NCBI GenBank assembly: GCA_964035795.1
Contig: OZ038323.1
Span: 5,821,561 to 5,885,560 of the forward strand
DNA length: 64,000 nt
Source of the DNA: Pterobdella sp. o SKG-2022
Taxonomy: Eukaryota; Annelida; Clitellata; Hirudinida; Piscicolidae
Direction of reading: 5' to 3'
Part shown: in pieces, positions 25,955-64,000 of the stretch
Numbering within the stretch: position 1 is the first letter of the stretch
How the letters are laid out: the number at the start of each line of letters is the position of its first letter
Translations under genes and position numbers: made by a program
Notes under the pieces: generated by a model
What the model saw: only the letters and a program-made list of their open reading frames with translations
Databases searched by the model: none
Told to the model about the DNA's origin: nothing

Positions 25955-27055
25955 TGCTCAAATAGGTTAACTACTTTCTTTGCATGCAATTTTGACACAA
26001 ACTCAAACGCTAAGTAAATCTTGAATACAAATTCTAGAAACTAAAAAATCAATTTTCATACAATATTAATATGCCATCAACTGATAATTCAAAGAGGTTT
26101 CTCATATAAAAATCTCTATAAATTATTTTTCCTTACTGTTTCCTAAAAATAGTAAAACCTTAAATGAAATCTTGTGTGAAATCTGATGATTTCAAATTAA
26201 CGATGTTTTTTGTCTAGCAAGCTTCATTTAAGAACGCATGATTATACAAAATTCTTTGAAAATTTTTTTCAGTCATTTTTTTCTAACATTATTTTTTTGT
26301 CGAATAAACACTTTATTGAAAAATATTATTTGTTGAAGAGCTCATAGGTTGAAGTGGTTCATGGAGTTTTCCATCAGATAAATGAGTAAAAACACGCTGA
26401 ATATCATTAAAAAAAAGAAATCAAAATACATTCCGTGAGTGAATGAATGAACTGATTATTAACTCATCTTTGATATTTTGTTAACCATAACCCATTAACG
26501 CCCAGTGTAACTTTCAGAAGAAACTATCTTTAAAATTCTTTATAAAATCAAAAATATTTGTTTTCTATGTTTTTACTAGTTTTTTCACGAATTAATCATT
26601 TTTCCGCTTGAAATATTCTTTTGATATATCTACAGTACTTTTACATGTAATGATTGAAGCCACAAGCTCTTAGCGATAATTTTTAAAACATGCACACACT
26701 TCATGAATTTCCTGAAAACAGAGTTAAATATTTTTTGTATTTTTTAGAAAAGAACTTTCTAGTATTAGTATAGTTTGTTCTGTAAAAATCTAAAATCTTT
26801 CAAAAATAATAAAAAGGAATGGCGTGCTAGAAAGTGCATGAAGTATAGCTGAGATGAAGGTCTGATGTGAAATCTGCAGTTCTACAAAATATCTTTTTTC
26901 ACCGCTTCTGATGTTATTTGTGATTGATTAGATAATTAATACAACAGACAAAAAAAAATAGAATCCATTAGACCTCGCGAACAAAACTAAAAGACCTCGA
27001 TTTTGCTGATGTTTTTGACTCAGCAATCAACCGGTAAAAAGATATTTCAGACTAA
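25955..27055. other. Spacer; no exons found for the fourth FTP copy
   Basis: AT-rich DNA downstream of the two-exon remnant. The exons expected for the second half of the FTP domain and for the PAN domain are not present in recognisable form. Confidence 0.4.
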
Positions 27056-27059
27056 ATAC

Positions 27060-27310
27060 CATATTCATCTCTCCCATAGAAAATAATGTAGTCAATGTAA
27101 TATGGTGCCTGCATATCACAAGTCCACCAAGTTGATCTTCCAGTGTGTGAACATTTGTAAGACATTAAATTTAGATTTTTTTTTCCATCTACGGCTGAAA
27201 CTTCAAGCATAAATTCATTTTTAAATTTTCTTTTTAACTTCATTTACTAGTTACCTGCGCTCATGTTTCGATAGTCGTTTTTATGGTAGGCAGGATCAAC
27301 ATGTTAGCCC
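27060..27310 (-). pseudogene. FTP plus PAN gene remnant, copy 4 (exons 2-3 only)
   Basis: Exon 3 (27200-27060) is 141 bp, the same as in the other copies, with a good donor (ATATG|GTATTTAG). It encodes SAVDGKKN, YKCSHTGRSTWWTCDMQAPY and IIFYGRD. Upstream, a degenerate exon 2 (VDPAYHKNDYRNMSA) ends at GCGCAG|GTAACTAG. No signal exon lies above and no FTP second half or PAN exon lies below. It is a truncated duplicate. Confidence 0.65.
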
Positions 27311-27319
27311 AAGAATAAA

Positions 27320-28390
27320 AGGTTGGGATAATACAAAAGTGCTTAGGAGTTTTTTCTAAAGCTTTCGACTTGTTATGGAATCATAAACAAGTAGTAAAGA
27401 CCAAAACACGTCGAACTTTTTTAAATACAGCATAATAGTTAACATTTGCATAAAATTACAAAAGATTTTTGAGCCCATGTAAATAGTTTAATGAATCTTT
27501 GTTATACTGTTATTTATTCTTCGCTTGTGAAAGATTATTTTAAAAAGCTGTTTTTAGCTTTGTCATGTCTGAATTAAAAATTTTCTTTTTACTTCAATAT
27601 CTTCTTCATGAATTACTCCAATTTACAATCAAATTTATTCCTCATTCTTCTATGAAAACTTCATATATACCAATATCTCCAGAATTGATAATTCAGAGAA
27701 AATTTTTAGCTCATGGTATAAAAATTGTTTCCTAGATAATTTTTTTTTTAATTTATATTTTTGGAAAGGAATATTTGTGGAAGTATGGTATAATATTTCT
27801 TTGTGCAGAGAGTGTTTAAAAAAAGAAAACCCTTGGTGGAAAATATCTTTAGAAAGTTTTGACATGAAAACTAATGATGTTTTAAACATTGAGATTTTGA
27901 TAGACCTTGTATTATAACCAAGATTATAGTTTTGACTGCCCCATTTAAGATATAGAAGCAGCATCTGTGGAAAAAAAAATTTTTAGCTCGATTTTTTTTC
28001 TAAAAAATTTAAAAAAAAAGTAAAAAAAATAATTATGAAATGATAAATACATCAAATTTTCTATTCAGAACACTTTAAAAAAAAAATTTTCAGCTTTAAA
28101 CTTCAACTTATCAAGGCATTTAAAATCAGATGTCTTTTAACAAATAGAAAGGTTAGTACATTAATGAGTACATTTTGATAATTGTTAAAAAATGTTAAGT
28201 ACATAGAGAAATGGTGTAAAACAATCTTTTAGTAAAAATGCGAGTAGTTCAGAACTTTGGAACATTTCAATTAAATTTCAAAAAATTCATAAGTAGGGCC
28301 ATAACAAAGTAGTAACTATCAGATAAACAGACAGATGAAACTGCGTACAATATATCATTCCACATTTACATTCAAACGTGAGCACAAATG
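27320..28390. other. No gene recognised
   Basis: AT-rich spacer between the FTP cluster and the 3' end of the extracellular-protein gene. No AATAAA was found on the minus strand close to the 28392 stop. Confidence 0.35.
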
Positions 28391-28391
28391 T

Positions 28392-40416
<12,025 letters not shown>

Positions 40417-41010
40417 CTGTTGTTTGTGTGTGTGATGAGGTTTATTTTGTCGGTGTCAATGTTTGTTTGTTTTTTTTGTTTATGATTTAAGTTAACTTGT
40501 GTTCTTATGTATATTTTTTGTATCTTATTTTTTTTTTGTCTGTTATCATGAAAATTAATAGATATTTAGCTGTTTCATTTTCCAAGATTCATTGCTTATG
40601 ATTCATTATTTATGATTTTATTTTCTGAAATGTTATGATATTTGTATTGTTGCTAATATTATAATCGTCCCTTGATTCACACCCCATATTAAATATCATA
40701 TAATTGGCTTCAGTCAGCGTGCATTGAATTTGCGATATTCTTGTTTTAAACAAGAAAAATTACTAGAGAAGGTAACCGTTAGTTAATTTTAGTTGTAGGA
40801 ATGAATAAATTTATAATGATAATAAACAATATATATAATAATACCAATAATAATATTAATTAGTAGTAAACAGAAGTAATCGATATTGTGAGAAACAGTT
40901 CCAATAAAATTGAAAAAAAATGCAAGTAATAACTATTAATAATGGAAATAAAACACAATAAAATCAAAATAAAAAATTGAAATTAAATTGATCTCAAATA
41001 GCATTTAATT
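40417..41010. other. Upstream intron or promoter of the 17-exon gene
   Basis: The first 80 bp are T/G-rich on plus (CA-rich in the gene sense), as expected before a 3' splice site. The exon at 40416 starts in phase 1, so at least one coding exon lies further up. No signal-peptide exon was found here. Confidence 0.4.
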
Positions 41011-41022
41011 TGTGACGATGAC

Positions 41023-42237
<1,215 letters not shown>

Positions 42238-42469
42238 GATGATTGTGGGGGTATTTACAATGATAATGTAAAATGAGACACTACAAAAATTCCAAGCCTT
42301 AGTGCTTCTTATTTTGTAACAAGGATAGCTAGTAATAAAAAGATCAAAATAGAAATATAAGTAGAGAATGTTCAACTTTTATGGTTTAATGTTGTCGTAA
42401 AATGACAGGTGAAAACCATAAAGATAAATTAATCAATTCATTACATTTTAATTTTCTTAATAATAAAAA

Positions 42470-42755
<286 letters not shown>

Positions 42756-42759
42756 GTTA

Positions 42760-44390
42760 AGAATAACTGTGTATAAAACTTGAGCATAATAAAAATAATA
42801 AACTTGTTTGTTTATTATTATTTTGTTCTTAATGTAAGGTTTTTATTACTAAACACGTGCTGATCAAATAAGTGTTTAGGATTTTGCAACCTTGACTGGA
42901 AAATAATAAAAATAAAAATGAAAGACAATTTTTTATTATCATTGAACCATTAATTATGCTAATTTATTATATTGACCACACTTAGGATGATCAGAGTCTC
43001 AAAGGGTATTGAAGATATGAAGTTGTGTGCATACTTCTAAACTTTGATAACACCAAAAATTCTAAGTCTTCTATAGAAGTTGATTATTATTATTTATTTC
43101 AAAAAATGATTGATAGTTAAATAAATCAGTTATTTGTTAGTTCTGGACATTACGTTAAACCACACCGAAGATTTTGTCTCTACTTTGAGGCTGCTTTCCT
43201 GTTATAACCTGGATAATAGTAGACTCAGGTGGGAGGTATCGACAAACTGATATTTTAGTATCATTTTTATTTGGTTTGGCGGATGAACTTTTTTTTAGCT
43301 GACAACGGCAAGGGAAACTGTTCAAGTGTGAGAATAGCGGATGTTGAATTCGATAATTTCAAGTTGGCTGTCAGTCTATAAAAATTTTTCTCAAATAAAA
43401 TAGTCTTTTTCATACATCACTCTATTGTAGTATCAATAATCTAGGTCGACTGCTGTCAACTCCAGTTACAGGAGAATTTACAGCAGTATAATCTAATTGG
43501 ATTAAGAATAATCAATGAAAAAAATAATTTCTGTTGTTTCTAGTCATGTATTCATTTGCGATTTTTTCATTTTTCACAAAAGTTGATTAGAAGGCTCGTA
43601 AGATCCTTACGACGACATCACTCGTCAGCCCAGTAAATAGAAGTTGGTGGAAAATGTATAAAGAATAATCCAGTGAAGTGAGTAAGTCAACCATTAGACC
43701 ACCTCTAGCTGGGGTTTCAGTTTCCCAAAAGATAGGTTTCACAAGATGCAAAAAAAGCCTTTGAAAGAAAGATAGAGAAGATAAAAATTGCTGACATTCT
43801 GTGACACTCAGCTGTAATTATGCCTTCTCTATTGGAGCAACTTTATGTCAAAAGTGGACTTACACACAAAACGTCTACAAGAACAACAACAATAATAATA
43901 ATAACAATAATAATAATAACAATAATAATAATAACAATAATAATAGGAGTTGAAGCTAGAGTAATGTTAAATTCGAAAAATATAGTTTTCATTGAGGTGA
44001 ATGTTAAAATGAAAATTTCAGTGCTAATTTCTCAAAAGCTTCAATAATAATAATTAATTAATAGAATAATTCAACTAATTTCTAATTTATCAGTAATTTT
44101 ACTTTTAGTGACTGAACTTGACAAGTGCTTCAGATAGCAAAAAAATAACATTGTGAAGTGCCTGAAATAATAAGAATAAAAAATTTGAACAATAATCATA
44201 AAAAAATAAAATTTTTTTAAAATTCTTTAAAAAGTAGGAGTTAAATGAATATCCATCAAAAACGTATTTGTTGGAAGGCATAAAGAAATTCAGATTAATA
44301 TAAGTATTAAGTAATGATGAAACTCAAGTAAAAAATCTCATCAATATAATTAAAAAACAAGGTAAAAAAAATAATAATAATAAGATTTAG
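42760..44390. other. No gene supported; short AAT/AAC repeats
   Basis: AT-rich DNA with an (AATAAC)-type run at 43890-43945. One short open stretch at 43304-43383 follows an acceptor-like TTTTTTTAG but has no partner exon. Confidence 0.35.
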
Positions 44391-44395
44391 AAATA

Positions 44396-44695
44396 TTGAA
44401 TATAAATAACATAAATATATTACACACCTTAATATTTAGTTTTAAACATATAAATAATCTTCTTCCTAACTCTTTCTCTAATTTCTTTAACACTAAAACC
44501 TATAACTACAATATAAGAAATAATAACAATTTAATTATAGAAAAATATAGAACTTGTAAAAAAAAATTATCTTTAAGAGTAAAAGGTGCCAAATGCTGGA
44601 ATCAATTACCAGATAATCTTAAATCCATAAAATCATTAAAATTATTCAAAACCCTTGTGGAAAAAAATATTCTAAACAGCTCCAAGTTATAAATC
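44396..44695 (+). mobile_element. LINE 3' fragment (C-terminal RT region)
   Basis: A single open stretch of 98 codons with FSFKHINNLLPNSFSNFF, then LSLRVKGAKCWNQLPDNLKS and LKLFKTLVEKNIL. The pattern of an HxxxNLLPxxFxxFF block followed by GxxxWNxLPxxIKxxxSxxxFK is the conserved C-terminus after the reverse transcriptase in many LINEs. It is a strongly 5'-truncated insertion. Confidence 0.7.
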
Positions 44696-44699
44696 TAGT

Positions 44700-47039
<2,340 letters not shown>

Positions 47040-47040
<1 letters not shown>

Positions 47041-48300
47041 ATACATATGTCCATACCATAAATCAGCTATATTGCTATTATTATTTAAAATAGCATGAAG
47101 TTGTTACAAAACGTCTACGGCTGTACCTAATATTCTTCAACTTGGTCACGTGAACCCTTGCAATCAATATTATTACTCATAATAATTATTAATTTTTAAA
47201 TCTCAGAACTTAAAGTATCCAACAAAAACCATATGATATCACTGATACCAATTTATTCATAATAAACTAAATAGCCAATTTGAAATTGGAAATTTACTTG
47301 CTAGAAACATCCTTGAGTTATCCCAAGAGTTGTTAAGCCTGTAAAGTTTTGGTCAAAAATAACGCAAAACAATAATAAAAAATGGAAAGAAAAACTAAAT
47401 GCATATGATCAAAGGTTTTAAGTGATAACATGTACTTTTATAGACTCAATGAAATTCAACACAATTCTATACAATAAATTAAAAATCTGTACTAAGTAAA
47501 ATGCTTAAAAAAATCTACAATACAGTGTAATATAACCAAAAATGATTTAAGTCATACAAGACTTCTTTTGTATGATTTTAAGTGGCCTAGGAACTCTTGA
47601 AGTTAATGCCACTATAACCTTGCTCGTAATTGTATTTGTAATAATAAAAAACAACAAGAAATACAAAACTAGTGGCTATTGACTACAAAACATGAATTTT
47701 ACATGAAATATAAATCGTTGCACAGTTTACAAACGAGTTTTGTTTCGGAAGTAGTAGAAATGTGTGAGTGATCGTTGTTGAAAGAAGTTACAATATGAAT
47801 GGATTGAGAAGGCTTGCGTGAATATTTAAAAAACAATGCATTCAAAACAGGTGAAAGAAAGAACCAGAGGTATGGTGAGAAATGCAACTAAAAAATAAGT
47901 TTTTGGAGGTTGCTGATGTAGCTGAAAGCGAGGTATGGGAATCTGAACGTTTCATGGGTTTGTAAGATGAAAAAATATTAAAAACAGGCGAATTGATTAA
48001 ACTTCAAAATGCAAAAAAACAAATTTGAAATCTTTCAACTATGATCTTTGAGCTGTGAACAGCCATGCAGACGACCGAGGCTAGCACGGAAGAGCTGAAT
48101 AGTCTGTGTTGAAGTGATTGCATAGATTGAAAAGACCACAGTTTAAATGAAAAGTGTATGCTGGTTTTAGGTGTTTTTCCCTCGTTAATTTAATATTTAG
48201 AGAATTTTTTTAACACTAAGTTTTTAAAAATAATTTTGAAATATGGTTTAAATAATTTAAAAGCAATTTTCTAACGTGAATTAACGTTATAAAAAGTTTT
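47040..48300. other. No gene recognised
   Basis: AT-rich. The stretch around 47700-47890 resembles 60900-61080 loosely (GCACAGTTT[AG]CAAAC), possibly an old dispersed repeat. Confidence 0.3.
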
Positions 48301-48308
48301 ATTCCCGA

Positions 48309-48316
48309 TGACGTCA
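48309..48316. promoter_or_regulatory. CRE-type palindrome TGACGTCA
   Basis: A perfect TGACGTCA 74 bp upstream of the ATG at 48390, the consensus for CREB/ATF factors. Its position fits a promoter-proximal element, but 8-bp matches also arise by chance. Confidence 0.3.
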
Positions 48317-48389
48317 AAAAAAACTTGGAAGTTGAAAAAAAACATCTAAAAAAAATAAAAAATAAAAAACAGTAAGCATTAGGGTCAAG

Positions 48390-48893
48390 ATGAATGACAA
48401 CACCGAAGAATCTGTGATGGACACTTCAGGGGTGGAACCTATCGAGCAAACGAAGAAGAACATGCGAGAATTCAAAAGGGTAATGAAATTGAAAGCAAAA
48501 CAAAGGAATCCGATCGCTTGTGAACTACTACGCAAACAGAAGGAGGAGAAGGAAAGGAGAAAAAGGTTGGAGGCTTTTAAAGAGCATATCAGGTCCGATA
48601 AGAAGAGAATGCATCAAGCCATAACACCCCAACAAGTCATGCTAGAACGTCAGTCAATCCGTAAGCCAGAAGAAAAAGATGATGATTATGTGATGGTAGA
48701 TAGAGAAGAAAAGCCAGTAGCATCAGGAAGCGTAGATAGAGATCTCTTGATGGAAGCTCTAAGAGAATGGAATGAGCAAAAAGACAGTTCTAGTGATTCT
48801 GACTTTGAAATAATAGAAATGGAGAATGATGTGCCTGTGAGTGAGGGTGCCATCGACACAATGATGTTGAAAGATGCTATGAAGGATAATTGA
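48390..48893 (+). CDS. Small acidic protein with duplicated SIM/LIR-like module, paralogue A
   Basis: Intronless ATG-to-TGA frame of 167 residues, with polyadenylation signal AATAAA 53 bp after the stop. Residues 20-75 are strongly basic and helical (KNMREFKRVMKLK, RKQKEEKERRKRLEAFKEH). The C-terminal half holds two copies of one module. Module 1 (97-125) is acidic DDDYVMV, then KPVASGSV and DLLMEALRE. Module 2 (about 136-166) is DSDFEIIE, then VPVSEGAID and MLKDAMKD. The next gene at 49709 has the same two modules in the same order, so the pattern is under selection. No signal peptide or membrane segment. The FEII/YVMV cores with acidic neighbours resemble SUMO-interacting or LC3-interacting motifs (inference). 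I recognise no described family. Confidence 0.8.
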   Translation: MNDNTEESVMDTSGVEPIEQTKKNMREFKRVMKLKAKQRNPIACELLRKQKEEKERRKRLEAFKEHIRSDKKRMHQAITPQQVMLERQSIRKPEEKDDDYVMVDREEKPVASGSVDRDLLMEALREWNEQKDSSSDSDFEIIEMENDVPVSEGAIDTMMLKDAMKDN

Positions 48894-48945
48894 TAAAGAT
48901 TTTTTGGTGTGTTTTGAATCAAGATGTGTATATATGTTTGAAAAC

Positions 48946-48951
48946 AATAAA
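48946..48951 (+). terminator. Polyadenylation signal AATAAA
   Basis: Canonical hexamer 53 bp after the stop codon of paralogue A. Confidence 0.6.
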
Positions 48952-49108
48952 AAATGAAATTCTCAAGTATAGAAAATATATTAAAATGGATTTTTAAAAA
49001 AAATTCATAGAATTCTGAAAAAAATGAATTCTATATAAACAGAGTATGCTTATTAAATTTTAGTTTCTCACAATAAACCAAATTTATGATAAATTTAAAA
49101 GAGAGACA

Positions 49109-49263
49109 TGTTTATTAAAAAAAACCGGCTATAATTTTTGATAAACTTACGCTTATCATGAGACGTTAGCAAAATATATAACTATTTATAAACATAGTTG
49201 TGATAAACTTTTCATGACAAGGCTAAAATTATCTGAAATGATAGCTGGGTTTTTTAATAAACG
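49109..49263. mobile_element. Foldback element, family 2-like copy
   Basis: GTTTATTAAAAAAAACCGGC on the left and GCTGGGTTTTTTAATAAAC on the right are near-perfect inverses. Inside, CTATAATTTTTGATAAACTT resembles the arm of the element at 36952. It lies between the two small-protein paralogues. Confidence 0.65.
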
Positions 49264-49708
49264 TTTTTTTATAGTAAATTCTCATGAGTTATTGTACAAA
49301 AGCCGAGTTTTTTGCAAATCAAAGATGGATTCAGTGACTTTTTTTTTTCAATTTGAATACTTTTTTGAAAAAAAAACAATATAAGCATAAACTAAATCTT
49401 AACAGACATCTTAATGTATTTTCTATAACTTATTTCTCAAAATGCTTAGCTAAGGTTTCATGATAAGGTTAAAAGTAGTGAAAGTTATATCTTTTTTAAA
49501 AATAAATGTGTAAAAAATTTTCTAAAAAAATAAAATTTAAAAAAACTAAAGCACCTTTTACACAAGCGATACGTAATACAACATTCAAAAGACATCATAA
49601 CAAAAAAGAGTTGAAAAATAGGAGAATAAAACAAAAAAAAGCAAAAAGTTTAAATATTTAAGAAAATATTAATCTAAATCTATATTGAAAACAAGTGATA
49701 AGTGGAGA

Positions 49709-50155
49709 ATGGCGCAAGGAAATCCAATAATAGAAATAATGCAGGAGTTGAAACAGATAGAACGTCTGATGGCACAAGATTCACCACCAGTCAGTCCTGA
49801 AATGTACGAAGAATTGAGCAGAAGAGAGGATGAACTTAAAGTAAAATTGCGTAGGCTAAACTTTCTGGCAGATGTGAGAAGGAAATTACGCAGCACTTAT
49901 CCAGTTGAGGATTATCCTACTTTTGACATGCTTCAAAGAAGAAAAGCAGAAACTGACAAATATGTGTTTGTGCAGAATGAACCACGACCAGTAGCTTCAG
50001 GGAGTGTTAATGTAGCTCTCTTGAAAGAAGCTCTTAAGGAAGAACATGACGAACCCACTGATTCTGACTTTGAAATTGTTGAGAAAAATCCTGAGGTTCC
50101 TGCAAGTAGTAGTGTTAACATAGATCTGTTGAGAGATGCCATGAGAGAAGATTGA
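49709..50155 (+). CDS. Small acidic protein with duplicated SIM/LIR-like module, paralogue B
   Basis: Intronless frame of 148 residues starting at ATG 49709; the frame is open further up but has no earlier ATG. The N-terminal half is a charged helix, probably a coiled coil (IIEIMQELKQIERLM, YEELSRREDELKVKLRRL). Module 1 (85-112) is KYVFVQNEPRPVASGSV then LLKEALKE. Module 2 (118-147) is DSDFEIVE, then VPASSSVNIDLLRDAMRE. It shares PVASGSV, DSDFEI and the LLxxAM ending with paralogue A, while the N-terminal halves differ more. The two genes are 815 bp apart in the same direction, a tandem duplication. The conserved C-terminus suggests a binding function shared by both, with a partner-specific N-terminus (inference). 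Confidence 0.8.
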   Translation: MAQGNPIIEIMQELKQIERLMAQDSPPVSPEMYEELSRREDELKVKLRRLNFLADVRRKLRSTYPVEDYPTFDMLQRRKAETDKYVFVQNEPRPVASGSVNVALLKEALKEEHDEPTDSDFEIVEKNPEVPASSSVNIDLLRDAMRED

Positions 50156-50284
50156 TTTGACTATGAAGATCAAACATTCAAAATTAACATGTTGAAGATA
50201 TCATAAACTGGAGCTAAATTATGTGAAATTATACTTTGCCAAAAGTCCATTTTATTTTTATTTAAAAAAAGTTGTAGGTTTTTG

Positions 50285-50290
50285 AATAAA
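50285..50290 (+). terminator. Polyadenylation signal AATAAA
   Basis: Canonical hexamer 130 bp after the stop of paralogue B and about 360 bp before the convergent gene's stop at 50653. Confidence 0.5.
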
Positions 50291-50352
50291 AAATCTAACG
50301 GCACTATTGTTATCATTATTAAAAAATTGTTTGAAGGAAAAAATTTTTTTTG

Positions 50353-50460
50353 TGTGGGCCGACGTTAGCATCTGTTCCACAGTGTGTTTTTGCTACATCA
50401 AATTTGTAGCAAGCGCTTCGAGCTATAAAAAAACGCTTTATAAATACCCCTATTACATTA
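50353..50460 (+). mobile_element. tRNA-derived SINE, head-less copy
   Basis: GTGGGCCGACGTTAGCA, TTCCACAGTGTG, then TTTGTAGCAAGCGCTTCG and CGCTTTATAAATACC. It matches the body and tail of the SINE at 34924-35098, starting at the last bases of the tRNA acceptor stem, so the tRNA head is missing. Confidence 0.85.
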
Positions 50461-50652
50461 GATAAAATTTCGAATCAGAATAAATTAGAATCAAGAAGTT
50501 ATGAAAGCTAATGTTGAGACCGGAAAATGAAATGCAAAGTTCAAATAGATAGGATTAAAAAAAATGGTTAAAGTTGGGGCAACATTTAATTTCGTAAATC
50601 CTTTTAGCATAAACTATTAAGGTTTTAAAATTCAAATTCAAAATCAAATTTT

Positions 50653-63258
<12,606 letters not shown>

Positions 63259-63259
63259 C

Positions 63260-64000
63260 TTCTGTTGTTTATTATATCTTTTTATTTCCATTTTTTTTTG
63301 TCTTCATATCAAGGTTTTTATTATGAATTTGTGCTTTATCTTCATTTATTTTTTCTACACCAATATTCTATTAAAACATTAATTTTATTTTTTGTGCGAA
63401 AAAAAAACAGTTTTGAATATATATTTTCAAAAATTATAATATCCAAACTGTTTTAGTTTTTCATAAAATATCAATAAGCACTATTTACTAATAATTCATT
63501 ATGAATTTTTGAATGGATAATCTGTAAAGACCGTCACATTATGAAATTTTGAGCAAAATTAACTACGTAAGATGGCTTTCAAAATCATTCAATTTTATGT
63601 TTTTTTGTTCTTCATTATTTCTATTTTTTCAATTCCAATATTTTTAATTTTTTTTATTCTTTGTTATTTTTTAAATGGTTCTATACCTTCTGGCAACTTT
63701 TTTTCCACAACCTTTTCTCCTTACTTTTTCATCTCTCTCCTGCATTTATTATTTCAAATCAACCCATATCAGTCAACCCACATACAGAACTTTTTAGTAA
63801 ATTAGATTTACAATTATTTTGAATTGATAATCTCATGTAAGCAAATAGTTGTCTTCACTATGTTTTTCTAGCTATTTATATTCAAGCATGGAGATTATAA
63901 AAGTCTGATACATAAGCTTTGAAGTCTTGTGTGTCTAATGTACTAATATAAGTTCAACGAAAGAAAAGGTAATATTTTTTCATTAAACAAACGTAATATA
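63260..64000. other. Upstream of the coiled-coil gene; no further exon supported
   Basis: A/T-rich. A short minus-strand open stretch at about 63950-63890 (DTQDFKAYVSDFYNL) looks protein-like but no splice-consistent link to the exon at 63258 was found. Confidence 0.3.

Noticed and set aside
43304..43383. Short plus-strand open stretch after TTTTTTTAG (ADNGKGNCSS)
   Set aside because: Isolated; slight resemblance to PAN locus sequence is too weak to call.

Overview
The window looks like AT-rich nuclear DNA of an invertebrate animal. Coding sequence is broken into short exons with GT..AG borders, introns run from about 60 bp to several kb, and there are LINE and SINE fragments, foldback elements and extremely long trinucleotide microsatellites. 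No bacterial or viral gene organisation is visible. Fucolectin-like (FTP) plus PAN secreted proteins, a GPI-type extracellular protein of an uncharacterised DUF7042-7045-like family, and the intron style suggest a lophotrochozoan such as a leech-like annelid. That assignment is a guess from protein style only.

Layout. (1) 1-6,032, minus: 5' part of a large lysine/serine-rich, probably nuclear protein; its last visible exon stays open off the left edge. (2) 6-20 kb: gene-poor DNA with foldback elements, an orphan heat-shock-type promoter (12.24-12.31 kb), and three plus-strand PAN-domain loci (10.7, 16.2 and 18.0 kb), two of them clearly pseudogenes. (3) 13.3-27.3 kb, minus: four copies of a small FTP+PAN lectin-like gene. 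One is fully intact (23,037-24,226), one lacks a recognisable signal exon, one has lost its start codon and one base, and one is a two-exon remnant. A degenerate LINE (20.27-22.4 kb) lies between copies. (4) 28.4-40.4 kb, minus: a 17-exon gene for a roughly 625-residue cysteine-rich extracellular protein with two tandem modules and a C-terminal hydrophobic tail. (5) 41-47 kb: giant simple repeats including about 400 GAT units. (6) 48.4-50.2 kb, plus: two intronless paralogous small acidic proteins carrying a duplicated motif. (7) 50.65-63.3 kb, minus: at least 22 exons of an approximately 1,650-residue coiled-coil protein with Asn- and Asp-rich tracts. One of its introns is almost entirely 300 perfect CTA repeats.

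The exon models were built by hand. For each I looked for a splice acceptor and donor and then checked that the reading phase carries across the junction. In the genes at 13-27 kb, 28-40 kb and 50-63 kb this phase test succeeds at nearly every junction, which is the main support for the calls. No database search was possible, so family names rest on recognised motif patterns. The genes do not form an obvious pathway. The strongest candidates for something undescribed are the tandem small-protein pair at 48-50 kb and the pattern of simple repeats sitting at splice sites.
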